A stretch of DNA of 25,030 bases, taken from NCBI GenBank assembly GCA_900546105.1, contig URBP01000022.1, positions 1-25,030 of the forward strand. The letters are read 5' to 3'. Below the pieces are notes generated by a model, which was given only the letters and a program-made list of their open reading frames with translations, was not told the DNA's origin and did not search any database. This DNA comes from an uncultured Collinsella sp. (lineage in GTDB: Bacteria > Actinomycetota > Coriobacteriia > Coriobacteriales > Coriobacteriaceae). Positions 1 through 8,365 of this stretch are shown here, piece after piece (positions within the stretch are counted from its first letter, which is position 1; each line of letters opens with the position of its first letter). Position numbers and translations under genes: made by a program.

Positions 1-3
1 TTT

Positions 4-61
4 AATGATACGGCGACCACCGAGATCTACACTCTTACCCTACACGACGCTCTTCCGATCT
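4..61 (+). other. Illumina P5/TruSeq universal adapter (artefact)
   Basis: These 58 bases match the TruSeq universal (P5) adapter end to end, from AATGATACGGCGACC to GCTCTTCCGATCT. The one difference is an A at position 37 where the adapter has T. This is library sequence, not genome. It marks a contig end that was not trimmed, so nothing should be inferred about what lies to the left. The first three T bases may also be artefact. Confidence 0.97.
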
Positions 62-223
62 CACATGCCTTCAAATATGCGATCCAGAAACATAAAACAG
101 CAGATAGAATGCTCTTTTTCAAAAAAGTACACGTCCCGAAACTTACCCAGTCTTCATATCTAGCTACCGTTCACGGTCGCCGATTACCGCCCACCGATTC
201 AAACAAGAAATATGTCGCCAAAA

Positions 224-240
224 GCAGGTCATCTACCTGC
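224..240. other. Small perfect hairpin upstream of the AbiEi-like gene
   Basis: GCAGGT and ACCTGC form a 6-bp perfect stem around a five-base loop. No clean T-run follows, so it is a weak terminator candidate at best. It could close a gene lost beyond the contig end. The rest of bases 62-326 is AT-richer than the neighbourhood, and I see no convincing gene in it. Confidence 0.4.
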
Positions 241-249
241 ATGGTTAGA

Positions 250-271
250 TTTTGGTCAGCTTTTGGTCAGC
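250..271 (+). repeat. Two contiguous 11-bp direct repeats before the AbiEi-like gene
   Basis: TTTTGGTCAGC occurs twice with no gap, at 250-260 and 261-271. An 11-base step is about one helical turn, so two protein monomers could bind the same DNA face. The site lies 55 bases before the start codon of the AbiEi-like gene, where an autoregulatory operator could sit. That role is inference only. Confidence 0.5.
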
Positions 272-326
272 TGAGCGGCAAGTTCCAGCTGATACGTTTT
301 TGCTACCCAAAAGGAGGCGGTAGCTC

Positions 327-1325
327 ATGACCCATTGCAATGACCAGCTCATCGACCAACTGCTCACTCAAGCCGAACAAGAGGGGCGCTGTCTGATTCC
401 CCCGAGCACGGCGATCCGAAAAGCGCTTCTTCGGCGCACCGGCGGCACGGTTGTCTCGCCCATGCCGGGGTTGTTTGCGCGAAAAACGCGCTGGGATGAA
501 CTCAACCGAGCGCAACGCCATTGCGAAATCCTCCGCGCCCTTGCGATCATCCACCCCGATTGGACGTTCTGCTCGTTTTCGGCCGCCTGTCTGCTGGGGC
601 TCGAGGTCTCGTGGCGACACCTGAATGTCGTGCATGTCTGCAGCTCGACAAAGCCGTCGGCTCGCCCGGGCGCACATATTCAGCGGCACCAAATTGAGCC
701 GGCCGGAGCAATACGCAGAGCCGGCATATCGGTAACGCCGCCCATCCAAACGGTCACAGATTGCCTGTTGCAGACCGGTTTTGCCGACGGCATGCCCATT
801 GCCGATTCGACGATCTTAAAGCTCGGCCTTGCGCGGGAACAGCTGATGGAGGCCGTCGAGCAACGAGCGACCGCCCGCAATGGTCGCACGATTCGCACCG
901 CCCTCACGACACTTCGATATGCCGACGCCCGCGCCGAGAGCGGCGGGGAATCGGTCGCCCGAGCCATCATGATCGAGACGGGCTTTGCGCCCGATGGGCT
1001 TCAATACGAGCTGACGGACCCCTTCAATTCGGCCAAGCCCATACGAACGGACTTTGCCTGGGAGCGCCAGGCGCGGGAACTCACGCTGGGCGAGCTCGAC
1101 GGGCTCATCAAATATACCAACCAGACCATGCTGGCCGGACGCACCACCGCCGAGGCGCTCGTTGCCGAACGACAGCGCGAGGCGCACCTATCGCTCTACG
1201 GGCACCCTCTGCTGCGCTTTACCATGAACGAGGTCCGCTCGGAAGGAATGCTCTCTAAAAAGCTGCAGACGGCAGGTATCCGGCAGACCGCTCTGCCGAC
1301 ATGGCTCAACGAGGTGGACCTGTAG
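327..1325 (+). CDS. AbiEi-like protein with C-terminal PD-(D/E)XK-like region
   Basis: This 332-residue protein has no signal peptide or membrane segment. Residues about 1-150 (mobile-looking winged-helix region, PGLFARK, then ..HPDWTFCSFSAACLLGL) resemble the AbiEi-type antitoxin domain seen in many actinobacterial proteins. Residues about 205-305 carry the layout of a Vsr/DUF559-like nuclease fold: E209, then TDFAW with D242, GELDG with E256, and K262 in IKY. The start is well set by AAAAGGAGG a few bases before ATG. Known AbiEi proteins are antitoxins and repressors paired with an AbiEii nucleotidyltransferase, but no such partner follows here; a repeat array does. It may therefore be a solitary defence-related or housekeeping protein. 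The domain calls are from memory of family motifs, so the function is uncertain. Confidence 0.8.
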   Translation: MTHCNDQLIDQLLTQAEQEGRCLIPPSTAIRKALLRRTGGTVVSPMPGLFARKTRWDELNRAQRHCEILRALAIIHPDWTFCSFSAACLLGLEVSWRHLNVVHVCSSTKPSARPGAHIQRHQIEPAGAIRRAGISVTPPIQTVTDCLLQTGFADGMPIADSTILKLGLAREQLMEAVEQRATARNGRTIRTALTTLRYADARAESGGESVARAIMIETGFAPDGLQYELTDPFNSAKPIRTDFAWERQARELTLGELDGLIKYTNQTMLAGRTTAEALVAERQREAHLSLYGHPLLRFTMNEVRSEGMLSKKLQTAGIRQTALPTWLNEVDL

Positions 1326-1397
1326 GAGCTGCTAGGCCACGCATCGCCAGATCGCATCCCCCTATCTGGGCCGCGTTTTCCCAACGACCGCGCCAAC

Positions 1398-1814
1398 GGA
1401 AAGCGCGTCCTAGCCTGGACGCTCAAAACGGGATGCACTTTCCGGATGGCGGGCCTAGCGGAAAGCGTATCCCGGAATCCGACCTCAGAACGGAACGCAG
1501 CTTCCGCTTGAGAGCTGTTCCGGAAAACGTGTCCCACTCTGGAGCCGAATTCCGGGATGCAGTTTCCGTCAGAGGCTCAGGAGGAAAATGCATCCCATTC
1601 TGAGCAGCGATTCCGGGACGCAGTTTCCGCTTGAGGGCCGATCCGGAAAGTATGTCCCACTCTGGGGCTCGATTCTGGAGCACAGCTTCCGCTTGAGGCC
1701 TCCGCCGGAAAGCGTGTCCCGTTCTGAGGCCTGATTCCGGGATGCAATTTCCGCTTGAGAGCTGTTCCGGAAAGCGCGTCCCATTCTGAAGCCGAAATCT
1801 GGGACGCAGCTTCC
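1398..1814. repeat. Tandem array of seven 62-bp hairpin-forming units
   Basis: Units begin at 1398, 1460, 1522, 1583, 1645, 1707 and 1769, which is a step of 61-62 bases. Each unit holds a left arm like GGAAAGCGTGTCCC, about 16-18 bases, a right arm like GGGATGCAGTTTCC, and a linker like GCTTGAGAGCTGTTCC. The two arms are imperfect inverted repeats, so every unit can fold into a hairpin. Copies are diverged, which argues against recent slippage. Because 62 is not a multiple of three, a protein reading is unlikely, although the minus strand happens to be nearly free of stops. The array fills most of the gene-free stretch 1326-1936. Confidence 0.9.
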
Positions 1815-1830
1815 GCATGCGGAGGCGATC

Positions 1831-1867
1831 CAAACAAAAGGCCCCGGCTCGAGATGGAGCTGGGGCC
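1831..1867 (-). terminator. Rho-independent terminator of the purine cluster
   Basis: On the minus strand GGCCCCAGCTC pairs with GAGCCGGGGCC (one wobble pair) and is followed by TTTTGTTTGG. It lies about 70 bases beyond the stop codon of the molybdenum hydroxylase gene, where the leftward operon should end. Confidence 0.85.
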
Positions 1868-1936
1868 AAAGGCGCAGCATATGCAGTTGATGTTGAGCGC
1901 GAACAGCTCGTCAGTAATGGCCGTCCGCGCTCTACT

Positions 1937-4714
1937 CTACCCGCGGTGACGAGCGCGGCTGTACGGCGTATCCACCATGGGCAGATCCGGACGCAGCTTG
2001 CCGTCAAATGCGCGGTAGGCGTTCTGCACGGCGGGCGCCGTGGGGATCGTTGCGATCTCGCCGATGCCCTTGCCGCCGTATGCCACGGGCAGCAGCTCGT
2101 CCTTCTCCACGTAGATGGCGTGGATATCCGGAATCTCGGGCGCACGGAACAGCCCAAGCGTACCGTACCTTGCCTGGGGTACGCAGTCCTTGAGCGGCCA
2201 GTCCTCGGTAAGCGCATAGCCCATGCCCATGAGCACGCCGCCTTCGATCTGACCCTGGATGGAGATGGGGTTGACCACCTTGCCGGAATCGTGCGCGGCA
2301 TAGACCTCGCTCACGCGGCCGTCATCGTCCAAAATGACCACATGTGTGGCAAAGCCGTAGCAGATGTGACTCTTGGGGTTGGGGACGTCGGCGCCCAGTT
2401 TGTCGGTCGGCTCCAGGTACACGTAGCCAAACTCGCATCCCTCGAGCGCCTTGATGGCGGTCGCGGGATCTTGAGGATGCATACCCTGGCCGGCGACAAG
2501 CTCCTGCGTGCGCAGCTGATAGGCGCGACCGTCGTCGTACTCGATCTTGACGCCGTCACCATGCGCGCTCACAGGAGCATCGGGCGCGGGCTTGCCGGCC
2601 TCGATGCCAACCATGGCATCGCGCAGCAGGAAGGCGGCACCGCGCACGGCCTCGCCGGTCACGACCGTCTGACGCGAGCCAGACGTGGTGCCGGAGTCGG
2701 GAGCATTCTCGGTGGAGCACTCGCCGTTGGCGATGCAGCTCAGCGGCAGACCGCAGGCCTCGGCAACGTCCTGCAAAAAGACGGTGTTGCAGCCCTGGCC
2801 GATGTCGGACGTGGCGGCATAGACCACAGCCACGCCGTCCTCGATGCGAATCTTGCAGCGGCCGGCATCGGGTAGACCCACGCCCACGCCGGCGTTCTTC
2901 ATGGCGCAGGCGATACCGGCATGTCCGGGATGCGCATAGTAGGCATCTTTGACCTCGAGCAGCGTCTCCTTAAGCGCCGTGGAGCAGTCGGCAATCTGGC
3001 CGTTGGGCAAAACCTCGCCCGGCTCGACGGCGTTACGGTAGCGGATCTCCCACGGATCCAGGCCGACCTTCTCGGCCAGCAAGTCGATCAGGCTCTCGAG
3101 CGCAAACTCGGACTGGCACACGCCAAAGCCGCGGTACGCGCCGGCGGGCGGGTTGTTGGTGTAGTAGCCAAAGCCGCGAATGTCGGTGTTCTGGTACTTG
3201 TAGGGGCCCACGGCATGCGTACAGGCGCGCTCGAGCACCGGGCCGCACAGCGACGCGTAGGCGCCGGTGTCAAAGTTGATCTCGCAGTCCAGACCGGTAA
3301 AGTTGCCCTCGGCGTCGCAGCCCAGCGTAAAGGTGCCGTCCATGGCGTGGCGCTTGGGATGGAACGCGAGCGACTCGGCACGCGTGAGCTTGCACTTCAC
3401 AGGACGCTGGAGCTTATAGGCGGCGAGCGCGGCCAGGTGCTGGACCGAAACGTCCTCCTTACCGCCAAAGCCGCCGCCCACGAGCATGGTCTCGACGACC
3501 ACGCGCTCGGGCTCGTTGTCCCAGCCAAACATGTGGGCACACTCTTTGCGTGTGTCGTAGGCGCCCTGATCGGTCGACTGCACCTTGACGCCGTTCTTGT
3601 ACGGGAAGGCAACGGCGCACTCGGGCTCCAAGAAGGCATGCTCGGTAAAGGGCGTGGTAAAGCGCTGCGTCACGGTGAACGCGCTCTCGGCCAGCGCCTT
3701 GGCGGCATCGCCGCGCGTCACATGGCGGCTCTGGCACACGTTGTCCTTGAGCTCCACCGTGTTGCCAAAGGCAAAGAAGCTGTCGTGCAGGCGCGGGGCG
3801 TCGGCAGCCCTGGCCTCGACAATGTTACGCACGGGCTCCAGCGGCTCGTAATCGATCTTTACGAGCTTCTTGGCCTTCTCGAGCGTCGCCTCGTCCTCGG
3901 CAACCACCAGCACGATGGCATCGCCCACGCAGCGGGTGATATCGCCCGGGGCGATCATGACGTCCCAGTCCTGGATAAGGTGGCCGACCTGGTTGACCGG
4001 CACGTCCTCGGCGCGCAGGATGCCCACCACGCCGGGCAGGGCCTCGGCCTTGGAGGTATCGATGGAGAGCACGCGAGCGCGTGGATACTTGGAGCGCACG
4101 GCGCTGGCGTAGGTCAGACCCGGCTGATCGAGCTCGTCGATGTCATCGGGGTATTTGCCTTCGCCGAGCACCTTCTTGCGCACGTCGATACGGAAGGCGC
4201 GCTTGCCCACGCCGTAGTCGTCACCGCGCTCCAGGTCCTCGTCGATCTGCTTTTCGCCGCGGAGCACCGCAGCGGCCAGCGAAATGCCCTCAATAATCTT
4301 CTTGTAGCCGGTGCAGCGGCAGACGTTGCCGCGGATGGCGTACTTGATCTGCTCCTCGGTGGGCTCGGGGTCCTCGGCAATGAGCGCCGCACCCGCCATG
4401 GCCATGCCGGGGATGCAAAAACCGCACTGCACGGCGCCCACGGCGCCAAAGGCGTACACAAAGGCCTCGCGCACGTCCTCGGGCAGGCCCTCGACGGTCA
4501 CGATGTTGCGGCCGGCGGCAAGAGCGGTGGTCAGTACGCAGGCCTTGACGGCCGCACCGTCCACGTGGATGGTGCAGGTACCGCAGGCGCCCTCGGAGCA
4601 GCCATCCTTGGCGGAATGGATGTGCAGGTCGTCGCGCAGGTAACGCAGCAGCGGTTTATTCTCCGTCGTCGTGCGCTCGACGCCGTTAACGGTAAAAGTG
4701 AATTCCTGTGCCAT
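1937..4714 (-). CDS. Molybdenum hydroxylase, selenium-dependent xanthine dehydrogenase type (fused [2Fe-2S] + molybdopterin subunits)
   Basis: This 925-residue protein probably hydroxylates a purine such as xanthine or hypoxanthine in the cytoplasm. Residues 1-150 form a two-cluster [2Fe-2S] domain, with C39, C44, C47 and C59 for the plant-type cluster and C97, C100, C132 and C134 for the second. Residues about 175-915 are the molybdopterin part, with GGGFGGKE at 413-420, AYRGFG at 526-531 and GIGE with the expected catalytic glutamate E886. The FAD domain of classical xanthine dehydrogenase is absent. The layout and neighbours YgfK and SsnA fit the family whose Enterococcus member is known to need selenium; E. 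coli XdhD is the alternative relative. The start has AAGGGA 8 bases upstream, 12 bases after the ferredoxin gene. Substrate is inferred from context. Confidence 0.9.
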   Translation of the reverse strand: MAQEFTFTVNGVERTTTENKPLLRYLRDDLHIHSAKDGCSEGACGTCTIHVDGAAVKACVLTTALAAGRNIVTVEGLPEDVREAFVYAFGAVGAVQCGFCIPGMAMAGAALIAEDPEPTEEQIKYAIRGNVCRCTGYKKIIEGISLAAAVLRGEKQIDEDLERGDDYGVGKRAFRIDVRKKVLGEGKYPDDIDELDQPGLTYASAVRSKYPRARVLSIDTSKAEALPGVVGILRAEDVPVNQVGHLIQDWDVMIAPGDITRCVGDAIVLVVAEDEATLEKAKKLVKIDYEPLEPVRNIVEARAADAPRLHDSFFAFGNTVELKDNVCQSRHVTRGDAAKALAESAFTVTQRFTTPFTEHAFLEPECAVAFPYKNGVKVQSTDQGAYDTRKECAHMFGWDNEPERVVVETMLVGGGFGGKEDVSVQHLAALAAYKLQRPVKCKLTRAESLAFHPKRHAMDGTFTLGCDAEGNFTGLDCEINFDTGAYASLCGPVLERACTHAVGPYKYQNTDIRGFGYYTNNPPAGAYRGFGVCQSEFALESLIDLLAEKVGLDPWEIRYRNAVEPGEVLPNGQIADCSTALKETLLEVKDAYYAHPGHAGIACAMKNAGVGVGLPDAGRCKIRIEDGVAVVYAATSDIGQGCNTVFLQDVAEACGLPLSCIANGECSTENAPDSGTTSGSRQTVVTGEAVRGAAFLLRDAMVGIEAGKPAPDAPVSAHGDGVKIEYDDGRAYQLRTQELVAGQGMHPQDPATAIKALEGCEFGYVYLEPTDKLGADVPNPKSHICYGFATHVVILDDDGRVSEVYAAHDSGKVVNPISIQGQIEGGVLMGMGYALTEDWPLKDCVPQARYGTLGLFRAPEIPDIHAIYVEKDELLPVAYGGKGIGEIATIPTAPAVQNAYRAFDGKLRPDLPMVDTPYSRARHRG

Positions 4715-4726
4715 GGTGATTCCCTT

Positions 4727-5206
4727 CTACACGCCGGCGGCGATGCCGGTGCGGTCGTGGATGGCGCCATGCGGGCAGACGACGGCGCACATGCCGCACG
4801 ACAGGCAGTCCGTGCCGTCGATATGGGCGCAGTTGTCCTCGATGCGGATAGCGCCGGCGGGGCACTTTTTAGCGCACATGCCGCAACCGATGCAGCTGGT
4901 GTCGCAGATCTTGCGGGCGATGGCGCCCTTATCGGTGTTGTTGCAGCGCACCAGGATGTTCTGGTAGCCGGGAACAAAGGCAATCACGCGCTGCGGGCAC
5001 GCCATGCCGCACAGGCCACAGCCCGTGCACTTTGAGCGATCCACGCGGGCGATGCCATCGACCAGTGCAATGGCACCGTGGGGGCAGGCCGTGACACAGG
5101 CGCCACAGCCAATGCAGCCTTCGCTGCAGTGGGCGTCGCCGCCTGCGGAGGCGCAACCGCTTCCGCAGGCAACGTAGGCCACGTTATGTTGAATAGCTTT
5201 GGCCAT
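4727..5206 (-). CDS. Ferredoxin-like protein with four [4Fe-4S] motifs
   Basis: This 159-residue protein is almost entirely iron-sulfur binding sequence. Four CxxCxxCxxxC(P) motifs are visible at C31/34/37/41, C60/63/66/70, C105/108/111/115 and C134/137/140/144. Additional cysteines lie at 14, 18, 27, 88, 101 and 126. The first motif pair and second motif pair are separated by about 35 residues, giving two tandem 2x[4Fe-4S] modules. This resembles the Fe-S part of RnfB-like electron carriers, without the membrane anchor. It sits 11 bases after ygfK and 12 bases before the molybdenum hydroxylase, so it most likely shuttles electrons between the two. Its ribosome binding site is weak, which suggests translation coupled to ygfK. 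Confidence 0.88.
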   Translation of the reverse strand: MAKAIQHNVAYVACGSGCASAGGDAHCSEGCIGCGACVTACPHGAIALVDGIARVDRSKCTGCGLCGMACPQRVIAFVPGYQNILVRCNNTDKGAIARKICDTSCIGCGMCAKKCPAGAIRIEDNCAHIDGTDCLSCGMCAVVCPHGAIHDRTGIAAGV

Positions 5207-5217
5207 AAGAGACTCGC

Positions 5218-8217
5218 CTATTTCTTAAGAAGGTACGAATAGTTGTCGCGCACAGCCCTGATGGTCAGGCGGACGGCCTCGGGAAGGCCGGTGTTGACGG
5301 CATCGACCGAGACGGTGCGGACCGTACCGGCGACGCGGACCTTAAAGTGATCCTCGTCCACGGCCAGGAACCCCTCGTTCTCGGAGTTCTCCATGTCCTC
5401 CTCGCTCCAGAACAGGGTGAGCTTGTCCTTGTAGGGACGACCCTCCTGGTAGGGGCAGAACACGGCGCAGTTGCCGCACTCGTTGCACATGCCATCGACA
5501 TGTACCACCTGATGCTTGGCCAGGCCCGGCACTTTAATGGCAACGTTGGCGCGGTTGGGGCACACGTCGCAGCAGACCTCGCACACCGAGCCGCAGCCCA
5601 GGCAGCGAGTCTTGGTGCAGTTGCGCTTGTCGCGGCACAGCGACCCCTTGCGCTCGTAGCAGGCGTCCTCGCGACCGGCCTGAGCATTCTGGTCGGCGTA
5701 CTTGTTAAAGTCCACACCGGCGATGGCACGGGCAACCTCGGCGGCGTCGGCGATAGCCTCGACCACGGTGGCCGGACCGCGACGGCAGTCACCGGCAGCC
5801 CAGACGCCCTCGACGCCGGTGGAGGTGGCGGCAAGGCGGCCGCGACGGTCGTGCTCGACGCCCGCGGCATCGTACAGGCTGGCATCGATGCCCTCGCCCA
5901 CGGCGCAGATCACCGTGGTGGCAGGCAGCTCGACGGTCTCGCCCGTGGCGACGGGGCTGCGACGGCCGCTTGCATCCGGCTCGCCAAGCTCCATAACGTC
6001 GCAGGTCAGCACGGCGCCGTTAAGCGCCTTGGGGGCCAGCAGCTCGCAGAACTCAACACCGTCGGCAAGAGCAAGATCAAGCTCTTCCTCGTCAGCGGGC
6101 ATCTGCTTCTTGGTGCGGCGATACACCAAGCGCACGTTCTTCACGCCAGCCAGACGCTTGGCCACGCGAGCCGCGTCCATGGCGGTGTTGCCGGCGCCAA
6201 TGACCACGACGTCCTCGCCCAGCTCGAGTTTCTCGCCCTTCTTGGCGGCCTCGAGGAACTCCAGCACGTCGAGCTCGGCACCCTCGCCCAAGCCCGCAGA
6301 GCCGGGCATCCAGGCACCGGTGGCCACGACCACGTCGGTAAAGCCCTGGGCCTTGAGCTCGTCGATGGACTCCACGCGAGCGTTGAGCTGCACCTTGGCG
6401 CCAAAGGCCAGGCAGAGCTCAGCGTCGTGCGAGATATCGTCGCTGGCGATACGGAACTCGGGGATGACGTGACGGACCACGCCGCCGAGCGAGTCGCGGG
6501 CCTCAAAGATGGTAACGGGCACGCCGGCGCGCGTCAGGAAGAACGCCGTCGCCAGGCCGGCCGGGCCGCCGCCGATAACGGCAACGTTGTGCTCGCCGTC
6601 GTTGGCGATAGCCTGGGCGCGCAGCTTGGGCAGCACGGCGGTCATGGCCTCGCGGGCGGCCTTGAGCTTGCTGGCGCGAATCTGGGCGCCCTCGGGCTCG
6701 TAGAACGCACGCTCGCAGGCACGGCCGCAGGGATGCGGACAGATGGTGCCGGTAATGAACGGCAGGGCGTTGCGCTCGATGATGATGTTGAGTGCGTCCT
6801 CGTAACGGCCCTCGTCAACAGCCGCCAGATAGGCGGGAATATCCTGCTGGATGGGGCAGCTCGTGCGGCACGGCGTGGTAAAGCAGTCGGAAAGCGGGCT
6901 CTTGCCGGCGACCTTGCGGTCGGGCAGCGGGCGCAGCGGCTTCTTGTAGAGCGGGTTGGTGAGCGAGTCGGCCTGGATCGCGGTCACGGCCTCGAGAGAG
7001 ACGCCCGCGAACGGCTTGCCGTCCAGATCGCTAAACTCGCCGGCCATCTGGCTAAAGCGCTCGTAGCCACCGGGCTTGAGCACATCGGTCGCCAGAGTAA
7101 CGGGCCAAATGCCGGCGTCGTACAGGGCGCGGATGTTGTAGACCGTGGCACCACCGGAATAGCTGATGCGCAGCTTGCCATCGAACTGCTCGGTAATACG
7201 GCGGGCGGCCTCGATGGTCAGCGAGAACAGCGAACGGCCCGACATGTACATCTCGGTGGAGGGCAGCTCGTTTCTCGTCACGTCGACGGGGAAGGTGTTG
7301 GTCAGCTTGACACCAAACTCAAGACCGCGCTCGGCGCACAGGGCGATCAGGCGCTCGAACATGGGCACGGCGTCGACCCACTGCAGATCCTCGCGGAAGT
7401 GCGTATCGTCGAAGACGATGTAGTCAAAGCCCAGCTCGTTGAGGCGCTGACGTGCAAACTCATAGCCCAGCAGCGTGGGGTTGCACTTGATGTAGGTGTT
7501 GAGGCCCTTCTCGGTGATCAGATAGGTCGCGATGCGCTCAATCTCCGCCGGCGGGCAGCCATGCAGCGTGGACTCGGTGATGGAGTTGGAGACGCGCGCC
7601 GGGATGGACTCGACAAATGCGGCATCGACATGCTCAAACTTGTCCAGGTTGGCGAGCGCCCATGTGCGGCACTCGTTCCAAACGTCGGAGCCGCTGGCGT
7701 CCTTCATGCCCTCGATGTAGGCATCGACCTTGGGGCTCTTAATGCCCTCGAGGTCATAGCCCACGGACATGTTAAAGACAAAGCCGTCCGGGCTACCCAG
7801 ACCGTACTCGCGAGCGATCAGGTGGCAGGCGAACCATGCCTTCACGTACTCGGCAAAGGCCTGCGGAACCTCGAGCTCGGTCGACCACTCGCAGTTGTAG
7901 CACTCGTCCTGTGCCACGATGCAGGGCTTGTTGACGCACTTGGAGAGCTCCTCGCCGTCCATAACCTGAACGGTCTTGAGCTCAAAGAAGCGGGAGCCTG
8001 CCACGTAGGATGCCACGATGTTCTGGGCAAGCTGCGTGTTGGGACCGGCGGCCGGGCCAAACGGGGTCTCGATGCGCTCGTCAAAAATGGGAAGCGCGCC
8101 CTCCTGGTTGGTCGTGACCATCTTGCGCACGCCAAAGATGGCGTCCTGGGTCTTGTGCTCCTCGATGATCCAGTTCATCAGCTGCGAAAACGGGATCGGC
8201 CTCATGATGTCGCTCAT
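5218..8217 (-). CDS. ygfK: YgfK family Fe-S flavoprotein (annotated elsewhere as putative selenate reductase subunit)
   Basis: The protein has 999 residues from the chosen ATG, which follows AGGAG by 8 bases and starts MSDIMRPIPFSQL; E. coli YgfK is similar in length. A longer frame reaches 8340 but its extra residues are low-complexity and cross the intergenic hairpins. Residues 1 to about 430 look like a dihydroorotate-dehydrogenase-type barrel. Residues about 440-840 are a GltD-like part: cysteines 445/450/454 and 493/497/501, GGGPAG at 549-554 for FAD, GAGNTA at 674-679 for NAD(P), and WAAGD at 806-810. The C-terminus carries two Fe-S motifs, C872/875/879/883 or so and C911/914/917/921. 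It probably passes electrons between NAD(P)H, flavin and Fe-S proteins for purine breakdown. The real reaction is not settled. Confidence 0.92.
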   Translation of the reverse strand: MSDIMRPIPFSQLMNWIIEEHKTQDAIFGVRKMVTTNQEGALPIFDERIETPFGPAAGPNTQLAQNIVASYVAGSRFFELKTVQVMDGEELSKCVNKPCIVAQDECYNCEWSTELEVPQAFAEYVKAWFACHLIAREYGLGSPDGFVFNMSVGYDLEGIKSPKVDAYIEGMKDASGSDVWNECRTWALANLDKFEHVDAAFVESIPARVSNSITESTLHGCPPAEIERIATYLITEKGLNTYIKCNPTLLGYEFARQRLNELGFDYIVFDDTHFREDLQWVDAVPMFERLIALCAERGLEFGVKLTNTFPVDVTRNELPSTEMYMSGRSLFSLTIEAARRITEQFDGKLRISYSGGATVYNIRALYDAGIWPVTLATDVLKPGGYERFSQMAGEFSDLDGKPFAGVSLEAVTAIQADSLTNPLYKKPLRPLPDRKVAGKSPLSDCFTTPCRTSCPIQQDIPAYLAAVDEGRYEDALNIIIERNALPFITGTICPHPCGRACERAFYEPEGAQIRASKLKAAREAMTAVLPKLRAQAIANDGEHNVAVIGGGPAGLATAFFLTRAGVPVTIFEARDSLGGVVRHVIPEFRIASDDISHDAELCLAFGAKVQLNARVESIDELKAQGFTDVVVATGAWMPGSAGLGEGAELDVLEFLEAAKKGEKLELGEDVVVIGAGNTAMDAARVAKRLAGVKNVRLVYRRTKKQMPADEEELDLALADGVEFCELLAPKALNGAVLTCDVMELGEPDASGRRSPVATGETVELPATTVICAVGEGIDASLYDAAGVEHDRRGRLAATSTGVEGVWAAGDCRRGPATVVEAIADAAEVARAIAGVDFNKYADQNAQAGREDACYERKGSLCRDKRNCTKTRCLGCGSVCEVCCDVCPNRANVAIKVPGLAKHQVVHVDGMCNECGNCAVFCPYQEGRPYKDKLTLFWSEEDMENSENEGFLAVDEDHFKVRVAGTVRTVSVDAVNTGLPEAVRLTIRAVRDNYSYLLKK

Positions 8218-8291
8218 AGTGAGCTCCTCTCTGTAACGCCCGGCGAGACCGCGCGGCGGGCGCAAATACGGTGTAGCGCTAGCACAGCGCC

Positions 8292-8350
8292 GGCGACCCC
8301 GCGGAGGTCGCCTATACGCGCGTCGGATGCGGCGAAACATCCGACGCGCG
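8292..8350 (-). other. Two hairpins in the ssnA-ygfK spacer
   Basis: A 13-bp perfect inverted repeat, CGCGCGTCGGATG at 8317-8329 and its complement at 8338-8350, has an 8-base loop and lies 15 bases beyond the ssnA stop. A second stem, GGCGACC with GGTCGCC, lies at about 8292-8312. Neither is followed by a T-run on the transcribed strand, so they look more like mRNA processing or stability elements than terminators. They could set different expression levels for ssnA and ygfK. Confidence 0.75.
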
Positions 8351-8365
8351 CGAATCTACTTGTAA

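Noticed and set aside
109..330. Short open frame of 73 codons after the adapter
   Set aside because: No ribosome binding site, no family resemblance, and it overlaps the start of the AbiEi-like gene in another frame together with its repeats.
1398..1814. Possible CRISPR array
   Set aside because: The whole 62-base unit is related between copies. There are no identical repeats with unique spacers, and no cas genes are seen.
1423..2301. Leftward open frame running from inside the hydroxylase gene through the 62-bp array
   Set aside because: It overlaps a sure gene in another frame, and the 62-base unit shifts the frame at each copy. Openness comes from the lack of stops in the repeat.
2921..5035. 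Long rightward open frame (704 codons) opposite the molybdenum hydroxylase and ferredoxin
   Set aside because: It is a shadow caused by GC-rich codon use. The minus-strand genes carry clear cofactor motifs and ribosome binding sites, while this frame has low-complexity composition and no recognisable domain.
8218..8340. N-terminal extension of YgfK to 8340
   Set aside because: The extra 41 residues are arginine-rich and coded by the intergenic hairpins. The start at 8217 has a good ribosome site and the family's usual N-terminus.
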